Source of the DNA: Paraspadella gotoi
Taxonomy: Eukaryota > Chaetognatha
DNA length: 64,000 bases
Reading direction: 5' to 3'
Assembly: GCA_051294375.1 (NCBI GenBank)
Contig: CM119269.1
Span: 11,142,883 to 11,206,882, forward strand
Positions 1-11,431 of the stretch are shown here, piece after piece. The translations under genes and the position numbers were made by a program. How positions within the stretch are numbered: the first letter of the stretch is position 1; each line of letters begins with the position of its first letter. The notes beneath the pieces are model-generated. The model did not search any database, was not told the origin of the DNA, and saw only the letters and a program-made list of their open reading frames with translations.

Positions 1-1188
1 TCAGATGGATTTCCACGGGTTCTCATCGGGCTCAACAGTTGTGAGGGATACATAATTAGATATATTATTGGCAACAAAGAGAGATAGAGAGAGATTGAGA
101 TAGATAGAGAGAGATAGAGAGAGTTAGAGAGAGAGCTGGGGTCAACCCCTCGGCGCCGAAACCGTAAATCGATAAGGAACGTCATTCTTTTTTATCGTTT
201 TATGGTTATTTATCTATGTGTCTATATCTATATCAACGAGAGAGAGCTTTGTTTCTCTCTTAAACTAAAAATTAAACTACAGCCAACAGCTATTCTAGAA
301 GAACTTACCCGAATCGCAAAAATTATCATAAATTATATTCAACCGAATCTCGGTCGGTCGGTCATTTTCCTCTCTCCCCTAATCGCCGTTTTCTCTTTTC
401 CTTCCTCAAACTTGTCCGTAATATTTCGCCGGTTTTATCTCTCAGGTCATCATCAAATTCTATGAGAAGTTTAGGAAAAGATTTTTGATCGTTTTATGCT
501 TAGCAAGAGAAAGTCGTCAATATTCGGCCAGTTTTTCTAAAAAATTCTGATTATTTTTCTTCTTATTAAAACTTATATTATCTCCATTTATTCTGCGCTT
601 TTTTCTCAATACAAACTCCCAAAATTTTCATTCGAGATTTTCGTGGATTTATTTTACGGCTCCGAGATTTAGTCAGAATACCTTTTTTCGTTTGAAAAGT
701 TATTGGATCGCCGGAGTCTCATCAGACTCCCGATTTCGAAGTCGTACGAACCCGCGAGTCAAAAATACTTACTAAAGCGACTAAATCCGCCCGTTCTTGT
801 CAACAACTTCACTTGTGTATTTTTTTTTTATCACTCATTTCTTTCTCATGTTTTATTCAAATATTCTTACGACGAAAATAATAACAACAAAAACAACAAC
901 AACTCAGCTGAGAACTTATCACATCGTATCAGTCATCGGAAAGAAAAAGAGTCGGAACGGAGACTTCGAAATTCGATTACATTATAGATGTACCGACGGA
1001 CCGCCCGACGGACAAACGCAAAAGAATCGAGAAGAAAATAGTCGATATCATTCTAAGTGCGTCAATGCCAACCGCTGCGTCCATTAGATATCGCATGTCG
1101 TCCGAAAATAGGAAATAAATAAATTAAAAAAATAAAATAAGGCCTAACGATACATTCTAAAAAAAACTAAATCTTTAAAAGCATAAAG
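1..1188. repeat. Repeat-derived DNA; inverted fragment of the 2.4-kb element family
   Basis: No gene is visible. Positions about 70-140 are GA/GATA-rich simple sequence. Positions about 530-660 carry, on the minus strand, the same motif (GCGCGGAATAAATGGCGATA type, followed by AAAGTTTTTAGAAGG) that recurs inside both large elements at 1189-3620 and 5949-8535. This looks like a broken, inverted piece of that family. Short reading frames here begin at arbitrary points and resemble no family I know. Confidence 0.5.
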
Positions 1189-1217
1189 ATCGAGCCGCTT
1201 TCGATAGTAACAAATAT

Positions 1218-1436
1218 TGATGCGATGATAAACCAATATTGATTGCGATGATACCAAATATTGACGCGATGATAACCAATAATTGATGCGATGATAACAA
1301 AATGCTGATGTGATGATAATCAAATGATTGATGCGATGATAGTCATTCATTGATATGATGATAATCATTCATTGTACGATGATAGTCATTCATTGATGCG
1401 ATGATAGTTGATTCATGACGCGCTGAATCATTCATC
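1218..1436 (+). repeat. Minisatellite, GATGCGATGATAACCAAATATT type
   Basis: About ten imperfect units of 20-26 bases built on TTGATGCGATGATAACCAAA. The unit drifts to a version with GATAGTCATTCAT toward the right. The matching array in copy 2 is at 5975-6206. Confidence 0.8.
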
Positions 1437-1731
1437 GTAAATAAAAAAACAAACAATGTCGTGTATGAGTGAAAGAAGAGGAGAGAGAGAGAGAGAAGGA
1501 GAAGAGAGAGAGAGAGAGAAGGCTGGACAGTTGTTTCCCGCCAACGAAACGCAATATTAGGTCTCTCTCGTTTATATAAAGAATAATCAGAATTTTTAGA
1601 AAAAAAAATCCACGAAATCTCGGATGTAATTTGTGATTTTGTATTGAGAAAAAAGCGCGGAATAAATGGCGATATAAAATTTTAGAAGGAAAAAAAAAGA
1701 AGAGAGAGAGAGAGAGAGGAGAGAGAAGAGG

Positions 1732-1765
<34 letters not shown>

Positions 1766-2596
1766 TGAGAGAGAAAGAGGGAGGGAGAGTGGAGAGAGAG
1801 GAAGAAGAAGAGTGTTTCCCACCAACGAGACGCATTATTAGGTCACTCTCTTTATCTGGTTATCCGTTGCCTCGCCAAAATTGGGTCTATGTTGATTTTT
1901 TATACACGTAACGCGTTATATAGGTCATGTTCCTCGACCTTGTTTACTTGTTGTCCGCAACGACCACGAAATCATGGTTATGTAAGTTATTGTTATTTTG
2001 GGATTTTGTATTGAGATAAAATAATAAATGGCGATAATAAAAGATTTTTAGAAGGAAAAAATCCACGAAAATTCTCGGAATAAATGGCGATAATAAAAGT
2101 TTTAGAAGGAAAAAAAAAGAGGAGAAAGAGAGAGAGAGAGAGAGAGAGAGAAAGGAGATAGAGAGAAAAAGATTGTTCTTTTTTTAGAAGAAACCAGACC
2201 GAGGTCAAATTTAATATTTGATATTTAATTAATTTATAAATAGTTATCACAACTCAAATAATTATTTATTATTAAAAAAAGTTAAAATGATTAAATATAT
2301 ACACTAAAATATTATTTTAAATTTAATAATAGTACAAATTATCAGAATAACAAAAAAAGTAATGTTTAATTTGACTATATCTCTCTTATCAACTCCTATT
2401 TTAGATATATAATTTGCCAATAGTGGGCCAACCGGTCCAAGTTGCAATAATAATAAAAAAATTTTTTTTTTTATAATGTGATGCACGCAATTATATTATT
2501 CGGCGAAAGTGCTGCATATATAATAGGTCACATTAGCTGATTTTTATTTGATAATGCATATCATTATAAGTTATTCTTCATTTTTAAAAAAAATAA

Positions 2597-2641
<45 letters not shown>

Positions 2642-3436
2642 AAAAGAAAAACCGAATTTCTTTTCCAATTATATCTCAGATATAAATTTGGGATTTTGTA
2701 TTGAAAAAAAAAGCGCGGAATAAATGGCGATAATAAAAGTTTTGAGAGGAAAAAAATAATCAGAATTTTTCCAAAAAACGAACGATCGTACAGAGTGAGA
2801 GAGACAGAAAGAGAAAGAGAGACCAAGCGACAGAAACAAAGAGAAAGCTGGAAGCCAGCTGAACAGTCACTGCAGAACTGAACTCGTTTTTTAAGGGTTC
2901 AAAAAAGCAGCAACTGCCAAATATAGGAAAGAAAAATCTATATATATATTTAAAGAAATAAAAGAAAGGCAAAAATATGTTACAATTGTTTACAATTGGA
3001 AATTTTTTCCATTTTTTTCATCGCAGCTTGTAAAAGATTTAATTTATTATTTGTATTAAAATTAAGATATAGCTTCTCATTAAAAAAATCCTTTGAGTTC
3101 CCATTTTTATTATAAAATTTAAAACAAATTTTTTGAATTTCATTTTTCTATATACTATTTGGATATTATAGGAGTACTTTAATCTCATTTGCATATTTGC
3201 AGTAAATCATAATGAAGTTGAAATTCTAAAACAAAATAATACTTAAATCCAAATGTAATGTAAAATATCACAGCTATTTCAAGATGAAAAGCCATATCTA
3301 AATTTTTAAATTACTATGATCGCACACTTTTGTAAACTTTATCATAATTCATAATAATTTTTTATTTTAAAAAAAACGGTAAGTCACAGCCAAACCTATA
3401 AAGACGTAGTAGTTTTTATATATTAGAAAACAGGAC

Positions 3437-3476
3437 GTCGACTGACGACGACGACGTACGACGACGACGACGACGT

Positions 3477-3539
<63 letters not shown>

Positions 3540-3540
3540 G
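3437..3540 (+). repeat. ACG/GAC triplet array
   Basis: Nearly pure (ACG)n of roughly 100 bases, interrupted by a few ACGT steps. The equivalent position of copy 2 (about 8325-8465) has only a scrambled, non-expanded version. The array therefore expanded or decayed after duplication. Confidence 0.85.
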
Positions 3541-3586
3541 ACGAACGATCGAACACGACACAAAGAAGGCAACCCTAAAACATATA

Positions 3587-3617
3587 GAGCCTGACCCGGC
3601 TTCGCCGGTCAAGGCTC
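3587..3617 (+). other. Strong hairpin at the right end of element copy 1
   Basis: GAGCCTGACCCGGC, a TTC loop, then GCCGGTCAAGGCTC form a stem of about 14 bp with a single mismatched or bulged position. It sits three bases inside the end of the element, and is repeated unchanged at 8502-8532. Confidence 0.7.
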
Positions 3618-3620
3618 GAT

Positions 3621-4434
3621 AAAAAATTACAATATTTGACAGTAGTAGGTTTGATTTTATGTATTGATATAGATATTGATTAGTTTTAAATTTATACATT
3701 CTCCTTTCGTCCGGTTGTCACGTTATAATATTCGTCACGAACCTGTCGGAACCGTAGCGATGGCAGATGGCGAGGTAGCGGCTCGAACGAATAACTGAGA
3801 ATAACGAGACGTCTGGCGTTTGTGGAAGGTCTCGGAGCCGAGTCGAAGTAAAGCGCGAATACCGCCGCGCCAGCGCCTAGCGGGGACGGTGATGAACGTG
3901 ACCTGAACAAAAGTCACCGAACCCTCAAAACCCATCCTAGACACACCTCCCATTGCTGAAAAATAGCTCGAGCCGCTAATCTTTTTGTCTTGTATTCCTT
4001 CTCCTGTGGGGGGAAAACAAGACGCCTCAAAACTCAGAAGATTAAAGAATAGAGGAAGCGAGTGAAAGAAGGCAGAAAAGGAATAAATGAAAAGGGACTA
4101 AGAAGGGTGGCGGAACAGAAGGCAGTAATTGTGGTGACTAAGTATATTATGTTAAAGATACCTGCTTGTGGGGGGGGAAAGGAGCAATAGATCAAGGGAA
4201 GAAAATATTAAGAGCAGAGGAAAGAACTACCAACACAGATCGAAATGGACAACAAGTGGAAAGAAATCGAGAAAGAAAGACTCCCGATACCCGTAAGAAG
4301 AACCGAAGAATAAATAAAGTATAGATCAAAGAGGGATAAGTTAAAAAGAGAAGTAAAATAGTAAAATAAGAAAGTAAAAACAAATACGATGAGTAGGAAA
4401 AAAAGAAAGAAGATATCATCTTTAATCTAAAAAA
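3621..4434. other. Unique spacer between element copies; no gene seen
   Basis: Moderately GC-rich at 3690-3960, then purine-rich. Short minus-strand reading frames at 3692-3953 overlap in different frames and show no family signature. I cannot assign anything to this stretch. Confidence 0.4.
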
Positions 4435-4589
4435 ATGAAGCGAACATCGAATAAGAAGATTAACAGAGAAACCTTCTCGTGGGGCTTTATAAACGGATTT
4501 TTATTTACTTTCCTAGATTCTTCTATCTGCTTTCTTCTCTCAATCATCCTTATTTCTTTCTTTCTAACTGTCTCCACATTATCTATTCC

Positions 4590-5620
4590 AATTCATCTCC
4601 ATCTCCCAATCTCCATTTCAATTTCATCTCATCTCCATTTCTCCATCTCCAATCTCATCCAAATCTCCATTCCAATTTCTCCAATTCATTCCAATCTTCC
4701 ATCTCAATTCTCCATCTTCAATCTCCAATCAATCTCCTCCATCTCATTCAATCTCCATCTCCAATCATCCATTCCACTCATCTCCATCTCCAATCTCCAT
4801 CTCCAATTCTCCAACTCCATTTCTCCATTTTCTCCAATCATCCTTCCAATTCTCCATTCTCCCAATCTCCATCCTTCAATATCTCCATCCAATTCTCCAT
4901 CTCCAATCTCCATTCCACATTCATCCAACTTTCCAATTCTCCATTCCTCATATTCTCCATCTCCAAAACTCCATCCAATCCATTCAATCATCTCCATATA
5001 TCTCCATTCCAATTCTCCAATCTCCATTCCAATTCTCCATTTCCAATCTCCCATTCCAATTCTCCATCTTCAATCTCCATTTCAAATATCTCCATCTCCA
5101 ATCTCCAATCCAATTCAGCCATCTCCAATCTCCATTCCAATTCTCCAATCTCCATTCCAATTCTCCAATTCCAATCTCCATTCAATTCTCCATCTTCATC
5201 TCCATTTCAATTCTCCATCTCCAATCTCCAATCAATTCTCCATCTCCAATTCCATTCCAATTCTCCAATCTCCATTCCAATTCTCCATCTCCAATCCAAT
5301 TCTCCAATCTTCCATTTCAAATTCTCCATCTTCAAATCTCCATTCAAATTCTCCATCTCCAATCTCCAATCATTCTCATCTCCAATCTCCATTCAATTCT
5401 CCATCATCTCAATCTCCATTTCAATTCTCCATCTCTCCAATCTCCATTTCAATTCTCCATATCTCCAATCTCCATTACAATTCCCCATCTCAATCTCCAT
5501 TCCAATTCTCCATTTCCAATCTCCATTTTCAATTTCTCCATCTCCTATTTTCTCCAATCTCCATTTCAATTCTCCATCTCCAATCTTCATTTCAATTCTC
5601 CATCTCCAATCTCCATTCTC
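4590..5620 (+). repeat. 1-kb minisatellite, CAATCTCCATTCCAATTCTC type
   Basis: An irregular array of about 1 kb made of CATCTCC, CAATCTCC and ATTCCAATTCTC words, in higher-order units of roughly 25-30 bases. The plus-strand words contain no stop codon in two frames, so long spurious frames (about 400 codons, Ser/Pro/Ile/Asn only) run through it. The minus strand reads as Trp/Glu/Gly/Met-rich nonsense. It is not treated as coding. Confidence 0.85.
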
Positions 5621-5948
5621 CGCTTACATTCCGTTTTTCACGCTCTGTTTGATCTCTTACTTTTTATTGGTTAGAAGATCTTGTATGAGCGTAAAGGCGA
5701 TGATAACAAATTTTATTAAGCATTATCGAAAGAAAAAAGCTCTCACCTCGTGCAGTAAAACGCAGGTCCAGTGACGCCAAGTCGTAGAAAGCCAGCGCGC
5801 GCGAGATAAATGAACATCCACCGCGCTCATCCTCTCTTGCTGCGAGAAAATCAAGGGAAATGTAGGGAGTAGAAAATAAGGGAAAAAATGATAAGATGAA
5901 GATGAAAATACGTAAGAAAGAAAAGAATATACTTAAAAGCATCAATAG
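5621..5948. other. Short unique spacer
   Basis: Sequence between the minisatellite and the second element copy. No gene or repeat family is recognised. Confidence 0.3.
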
Positions 5949-5974
5949 ATCGAGCCGCTTTCGCAGTAGCCATA

Positions 5975-6206
5975 TTGATGCGATGATAACCAAATATTGA
6001 TGCGATGATAACCAAATATTGACGCGATGATAACCAATAATTGATTGCGATGATAACCAAATGATGCATTGATAGAATGACTGATAAGTAATATGATTTA
6101 TGCGGATGATAGTCATTCATTGATATGATGATAATCATTCATTATAAGAAAGTAGTCATTCATTGTGATGCGATGATAGTGATTCATTGACTACGCTGAA
6201 TCATTC
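5975..6206 (+). repeat. Minisatellite, second copy
   Basis: The same GATGCGATGATAACCAAATATT-type array as at 1218-1436. Confidence 0.75.
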
Positions 6207-6264
6207 ATCGTAAATAAAAACAAATACAAAATGCGTGTATGAGCGTGAAAGAGAGAGAGACGAG

Positions 6265-6297
<33 letters not shown>

Positions 6298-6507
6298 GCT
6301 TGAGACAGTTTTCCGCCAACGAAAGCGCACTATTATTAGGTCTCTCTCGTTTATATAAAGAATAATCAGAATTTTTAGAAAAAAAAATCCACGAAAATCT
6401 CGGATGTAAATTTGTGATTTTGAGTGAGGAAAAAAGCGCCGGAATATAAATGGGCGATAATAAAAGTTTTTAGAAGGAAAAAAAAAAGAGGAGAGAGAGG
6501 GGATGAG

Positions 6508-6538
<31 letters not shown>

Positions 6539-8501
6539 GAGGAAGGGAGAGTGAGAAAAGAGGAGAGAGAGTTTTCCACCACCACGCAGACAGCATTATT
6601 AGGGTCACTCTCGTTCATATATCGGTTATCCGTTGCCTACGCAACGGCGTCGTGAAATTGGGTTCTATGTTGATTTTTTTTTTATTACACGTAACGCGTT
6701 ATTAGGTCATGTTCCTCGACCATTGTTTACTTGTTGCTCCGCCGCAACGACGCACGAATCTAGGTTAAGTAAGTTATTGTATTTGGGATTTTGTATTGAG
6801 AGATAAAATAATAAATGGCGATAATAAAAGTTTTTAGAAGGAAAAAATCCACGAAAATCTCGGAATAAATGGCGATAATAAAAGTTTTTTAGAAGGAAAA
6901 AAAAAGAGAGAGAAGAGAAGAGAGAGAGAGAGAGAGAGAGAAGAGAAAGAGAGATAGAGAGAAAAGATTGTTCTTTTTTTAGGAAGAAACCAGACCGGAG
7001 GTCAAATTTAATATTTGCATATTTAATTAATTTATAAATAGTTTTATCACAACTCAAATAATTATTATTTTAAAAAAAAGTTAAAAATGATTAAAATATT
7101 TACACTAAAAATATTTATAAATTTAATAATGAGTACAAATTATCAGAATAACAAAAAAAGTAATGTTTAATTTGACTATATCTCTCTTATCAACTCCTAT
7201 TTTAGATATAATTTGCCAATAGTGGGCCAACGGTCCAAAGTTGCAATAATAAATAAAACAAAAATTTTTTTTTTATTAATGTGATGCACTGCAATTATAT
7301 TATTCGGCGAAAGTGCTGCATATATAATAGGTCACATTAGCTGATTTATATGTGATAATGCATATCATTATAAGTTATTCTTCATTTTTTTAAAAAATAA
7401 TAAGGAAGAGAGAGAGAGACGATGAACGAGAGTGAGAGAGAGAGAGAGAAAGAAAAAGAAAAACCGAATTTCTTTTCCAATTTATATCTCAGATATAATT
7501 GGGATTTCTTGTATTGAAAAAAAAAAGGCGCGGAAATAAATGGCGATAATAAAAGTTTTGAGAAGGAAAAAAATAATCAGAATTTTTCAAAAAACGAACG
7601 ATCGTACAGAGTGAGAGAGAACAGAAAACAGAGAGACGAGAAAGAGAGCAGAAAGAGAAAAAAGAGAGACAAAGAGACAGAGAGAGAAGAAGAGAAAGCT
7701 GGAAGCCCAGCTGAACAGTCACTGCAGAACCTGAACTCGTTTTTTAAGGGTTCAGAAAAAAGCAGCAACTTGATAGGAAGAAATCTATATATAATTTAAG
7801 AAATAAAAGAAGGCAAAAAATATGTTACAATTGTTTACAATTGGAAATTTTTCCAATTTTTTCCAATCGCAGCTTGTAAAAGATTTTAATTTATATTTGT
7901 ATTAAAATTAAGATATAGCTTCTCATTTAAAAAATCCTTTGAGTTCCCATTTTTATTAAAAATTTTAAACAAATTTTTGGATTTCATCTTCATATTATTA
8001 TATACTGAATATGTAAATAGATTAAAGCATTTCTTATAACTATTTGATTTATAAGGAGTACTTTAATCTCATTTGCATATTGCAGTAAAGATCATAATGA
8101 AGTGGATAATTCATAATCAAAAAATACTTAAATCCAAATGTAAGTATGAAAATATCACAGCTATTTCAAGATGGAAAAGCCCCATATCTAATTTTGAACT
8201 TACTATGATCGCACACTTTTGTAAAACTTTAATCATTAATTCATAATAATTTTTATTTAAAAAAACGACGGTAAGTCACAGCCAAACTATAGAAGGCGTG
8301 AGATAGTTTTCTAATTATATTGCAACAACAGCGTGACGGCACGACGCGCCGTACGACGTACCGACGGAACGAGACGAACGAGCGACGCGGACGACACGTG
8401 ATGACGCTACGTGACTGACCCGCCACGACGACGGACAGAACACGCACGAGCGACGACGACGACCGTCACAAAGAAAGCAACTCCCGGTAAAAACATTTAT
8501 A

Positions 8502-8532
8502 GAGCCTGACCCGGCTTCGCCGGTCAAGGCTC
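8502..8532 (+). other. Strong hairpin at the right end of element copy 2
   Basis: Identical stem-loop to 3587-3617, again three bases from the element end. Confidence 0.7.
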
Positions 8533-8535
8533 GAT

Positions 8536-9416
8536 AATAAAGAAAGAAATAAAAAAATAAAAAATTAGAAAGAAAGAAAAAATTCTCAGAAGGCAAACTC
8601 TATAACTCCTATAGTTACGGTTATTTAGGTGGGATCTTTTGGGTAAAAAATTCGTCATTTTTTCTGTATTCCCCCTTCGGTAAGCCAACGCTCTCTCGTC
8701 ACTTTTGGACATGGGCTCCATAATTATAATAATAATAATAATAATAATAATCCCCCCCGCTCTCCATAATTTTTAGGGGCCCCATTAAAAGTGAAATGGA
8801 CTATATCACTAAAACAGTTGGGACATTACCAATAAAGGGGCTTTGATTTGACTTAAATAGGGGCCCAAATAAAGTATAAAAGGGGCCCAAGCATTATCTA
8901 ACTAGAATTTGATCAGTTAGACTATCTGCACAGACTGAACCTTTTTTCATAATCACTCGATTCCTTTTTTTTATCTTTCTTCTTTTTTTCTTCTTTTCTT
9001 TCCTCATTTTTCTTCTTTTCTTTTCTACTTTTTTTCTCTCTTCTCAGGGGCCCTCTCTCTCTCCCGGGCCCCTCGCCTGAGGCGAGGGTGTCCCCCCTTC
9101 TCGCTGCCCCTGCTTTTGGGACATAGCAACTAAGTTCAAAAATCGCCATCTTGTTTCGTTTTCGTTTATAAAATTTATTATAAAATTTTATTTTATAATG
9201 GATATTTCAATTTTATAAAATAATTGCGGATTTTTTTTAAGTAAATGCCATTTTTGAAGCAGGGGACAAGCTTGAGTAATTATTACTTTTAAAAAAATGT
9301 GTTTAAATTAGATGTTGTAAAGTATACATATGAAAAATCTTTTAATGATTTTAAATATTTACGTAAACTGCCGAGTGCTGAGCATTCCCAGTTGATAATA
9401 TAGAGGGCGAGAGTCT
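8536..9416. other. Repeat-rich spacer with GGGGCCC blocks
   Basis: Contains an (AAT)n tract near 8720, several GGGGCCC blocks, a TTTC/TTCTT pyrimidine stretch (8960-9060) and a CTCGCCTGAGGCGAG palindrome near 9070. A segment at about 8585-8720 (TTCTCAGAAGGCAAACTCTA ... CTTCGGTAAGCC) returns inverted at about 11440-11565. The whole 8.6-11.6 kb region is therefore bounded by a divergent inverted pair. Confidence 0.4.
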
Positions 9417-10079
9417 TAAGGGGTGAACTTAGGCAAAATTGTTTTCTTAAATAGAGAGTCTTAAAGGGTGAACTTAGGCAAAATTGTTTTCTTAAATAGG
9501 TAATAGGCAATTTTTTGGTTTACCTAGTAGTTAACTGAATAAAAGTAGGCAATTTTTAATTGAGGAAATGAGCTTTAAAAATAAGATATAACTGACAAAT
9601 TTATGATTTAATTTGCTAAGATTTAAAAGGGAAATATTTTCTTCAATAATTTAAAACCAAATAATATTCAATTAAATTTAAAATTAAAAAAATTACAAAA
9701 TAGGATATTTTTCGGTATTAATTTTTAAACAAAATCTTTATCAAATATAAAACTTTAATTTGCTCAACATTGAAATTCAATTGGTTTTAGCCCAAATATT
9801 TTTAGAATATTTTCAATGAAAGACAAAATAATTTTGTAAAATAAAATTAATAGCTAAAAATATTTATTCAGATTTAACCAAGTTTGGTGACAGGGGTTGG
9901 ATTATATAATGGATTATATAATTGTTTTTAATTAAGATAAACATTTTTCTGAATGTTCAAAGATGTCATTTTTTATTTTGAGTTAAAATCTTTGTTAATG
10001 ATGAAAAAATAGAAGGAAAACTTTTTTGGATTTTTAGAGAAAAAAATTTAACAACAATGTTTTTTATTATGATTAAACA

Positions 10080-10514
10080 TACATGTTTCGATTTAATTTG
10101 CAAGTTTTTATCAGTGCTTATTTAGTTTTGATAGTACATAATTTTTTGTTTCACAAATAAACAGTGAAAGGGATGGAGAGAAAGAGAGAGAGAGAGAGAG
10201 AAATAAATGTTTGCAACAAAGAATTAAAAAAATGACAGTGGTCAGCTTTGAGGATAAGGTAAGTTTGAGCAGAGAGAAAGAAGGTGGTGAGGAAAAGAAA
10301 TTGAAATTTGGCAGAGAGAAAGAAAGATGAATAATGTATAAGATGTATAAGATGTATAATGTATTGATCTAATTGTTGACCTCTGCATCTCTCTCTCTCT
10401 CTCTGCCAAATTTTAAATTTCTTTTCCTCACCACCTTCTCTCTCTCTCTGCTCAAACTTACCCTATCCTCAAAACTGACCACTGTCCTTTTTTTATTTCT
10501 TTGTTAAAAACATT

Positions 10515-10556
<42 letters not shown>

Positions 10557-10661
10557 TCCATCCTTCTCACTGTTTACTTGTGAAACAAAAAATTATGTAT
10601 TATCAAAATTAAATAAGCACTGATGAAGATTTGCAAATTAAGTCGAAATATGTATGTTTAA
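10080..10661. repeat. Large foldback (inverted repeat) structure
   Basis: Arms of about 265 bases run from 10080 to 10345 and return inverted at 10395-10661. Each arm carries, in mirror order, a CTGATGA-type box, a GA or CT tract, a segment with ACAGTGGTCAGC or its complement, and CTCACCACCTTCT or its complement. The centre is a TATAAGATG-rich spacer. The arms differ by point changes and in GA/CT length. Confidence 0.7.
10614..10660 (+). ncRNA. Hammerhead-ribozyme-like motif (candidate)
   Basis: Seen: TAAGCA, CTGATGA (10620-10626), a stem GATTT/AAGTC closing a 7-base loop, GAAA (10645-10648), a short TAT-GTA segment, then TGTTTA. TAAGCA and TGTTTA pair over 6 positions (one G-T). The CUGAUGA box, stem II, GAAA box, a very short stem III and a cleavable UA step match the type I hammerhead layout known from Penelope-like elements. 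Oddities are an extra A between CUGAUGA and stem II and the minimal stem III. Self-cleavage is inferred, not shown. Confidence 0.4.
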
Positions 10662-11431
10662 TCATAATAAAAGTCGTTGTTGTTAAAGAAATTCTTTTTC
10701 TCTCCAAATCTTAAAAACACAACGAAAGAAAGAAACAACACAATATTTGAAAATTATATCCATAGGATATTACTTTCTATATTGAGCTCGAATTTTTTAA
10801 TTTAATCAGCTTGGGAGGTATTGAGTAATCCATATCATATTCTGCAAATAATTCTAGTAAGCTTTCCATTTTTATTAAGATACAAAATATTTTTGGGCGA
10901 CTTGAGTCTTGGCTACATTGTTACATGATCTTTGATCGAGGTTTTAATCTTGTCAATCACTATCAGTGATACAACTGAATTACGTACATTGCAAATCTCT
11001 TTAAATGTGATGCATCACTCATTGTTATTAATAATTTCTTTTACTATCTGTTAATTAATGAATTAATTAATTAATATCAATGTAATTAATCTTCCTTAAT
11101 AATTTTATTGCTTCTGGTTCTGGTAGTAGCCAAGTAGATTACAGACTTAATGCCATGCTACTATTGATAATCATATTTCATACCATCTGGGAAAAGTATT
11201 TTTGGGCTTAAAATATAGTAATAACAAATTGAAATTATAGTTGATAACGAAATTAAAACAATAAAAGAAATATATTGTTTTATTTATCTTTAAAAATAAA
11301 TATAAGCAAAATATTTTGATTCAGAAATTGCCTATATTAATTAAGAAAAATCATTTCTTTACCTAGGCAATTTCAGAAACACTTTGCTCAGTTAATCAGG
11401 CAAAATATTACCTAAGTTCACCCCTTAGTCT

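Larger units (their letters stand above)
1189..3620. mobile_element. Non-coding repeat element, copy 1
   Basis: This block of about 2.43 kb recurs at 5949-8535 in the same order and orientation. Both copies begin ATCGAGCCGCTTTCG and end GGCTCGAT, so the outer 8 bases form a terminal inverted repeat. In order it holds a GATGCGATGATAACCAA-type minisatellite, GA tracts, several copies of a motif containing AATAAATGGCGATAATAAAAG, an AT-rich stretch, an ACG triplet array, and a hairpin abutting the right end. There is no coding potential, so if mobile it is non-autonomous. The target duplication is not clear. Alternative: a tandem segmental duplication. Confidence 0.55.
5949..8535. mobile_element. 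Non-coding repeat element, copy 2
   Basis: Second copy (about 2.59 kb) of the unit at 1189-3620, same order and orientation, with the same ATCGAGCC...GGCTCGAT ends and terminal hairpin (8502-8532). Differences from copy 1 are mostly one- or two-base insertions and deletions, plus changed lengths of GA tracts and the triplet array. No coding potential is visible. Confidence 0.55.
9417..11426. mobile_element. Candidate 2-kb element with inverted ends
   Basis: The left end TAAGGGGTGAACTTAGG (9417-9433) is matched inverted by CCTAAGTTCACCCCTT at the right (11411-11426). Both ends are flanked by AGTCT (9412-9416 and 11427-11431), a possible 5-bp target duplication, although the terminal T/A is ambiguous. 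The left terminus is itself tandemly duplicated as a unit of about 45 bases. The interior is AT-rich, holds a large foldback and has no transposase frame, so the element would be non-autonomous. Confidence 0.45.

Noticed and set aside
4435-5774. Two overlapping plus-strand frames of 405 and 431 codons
   Set aside because: They are translations of a stop-free minisatellite (only Ser, Pro, Ile, Asn, His, Leu, Phe, Gln) in two frames at once, with no family similarity and no splice or promoter context.
6205-6618. Minus-strand frames rich in SLSLSL near 1.6-2.8 kb and 6.2-7.7 kb
   Set aside because: Translations of GA tracts inside the repeat elements. The same applies to RERERE or SLSLSL frames at 41.7, 43.0, 46.5, 47.3, 49.7 and 50.2 kb.
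8720-8750. AAT run and GGGGCCC blocks as an rRNA or telomere signature
   Set aside because: Neither pattern matches rRNA or telomere sequence; it is simple sequence and a low-copy repeat only.
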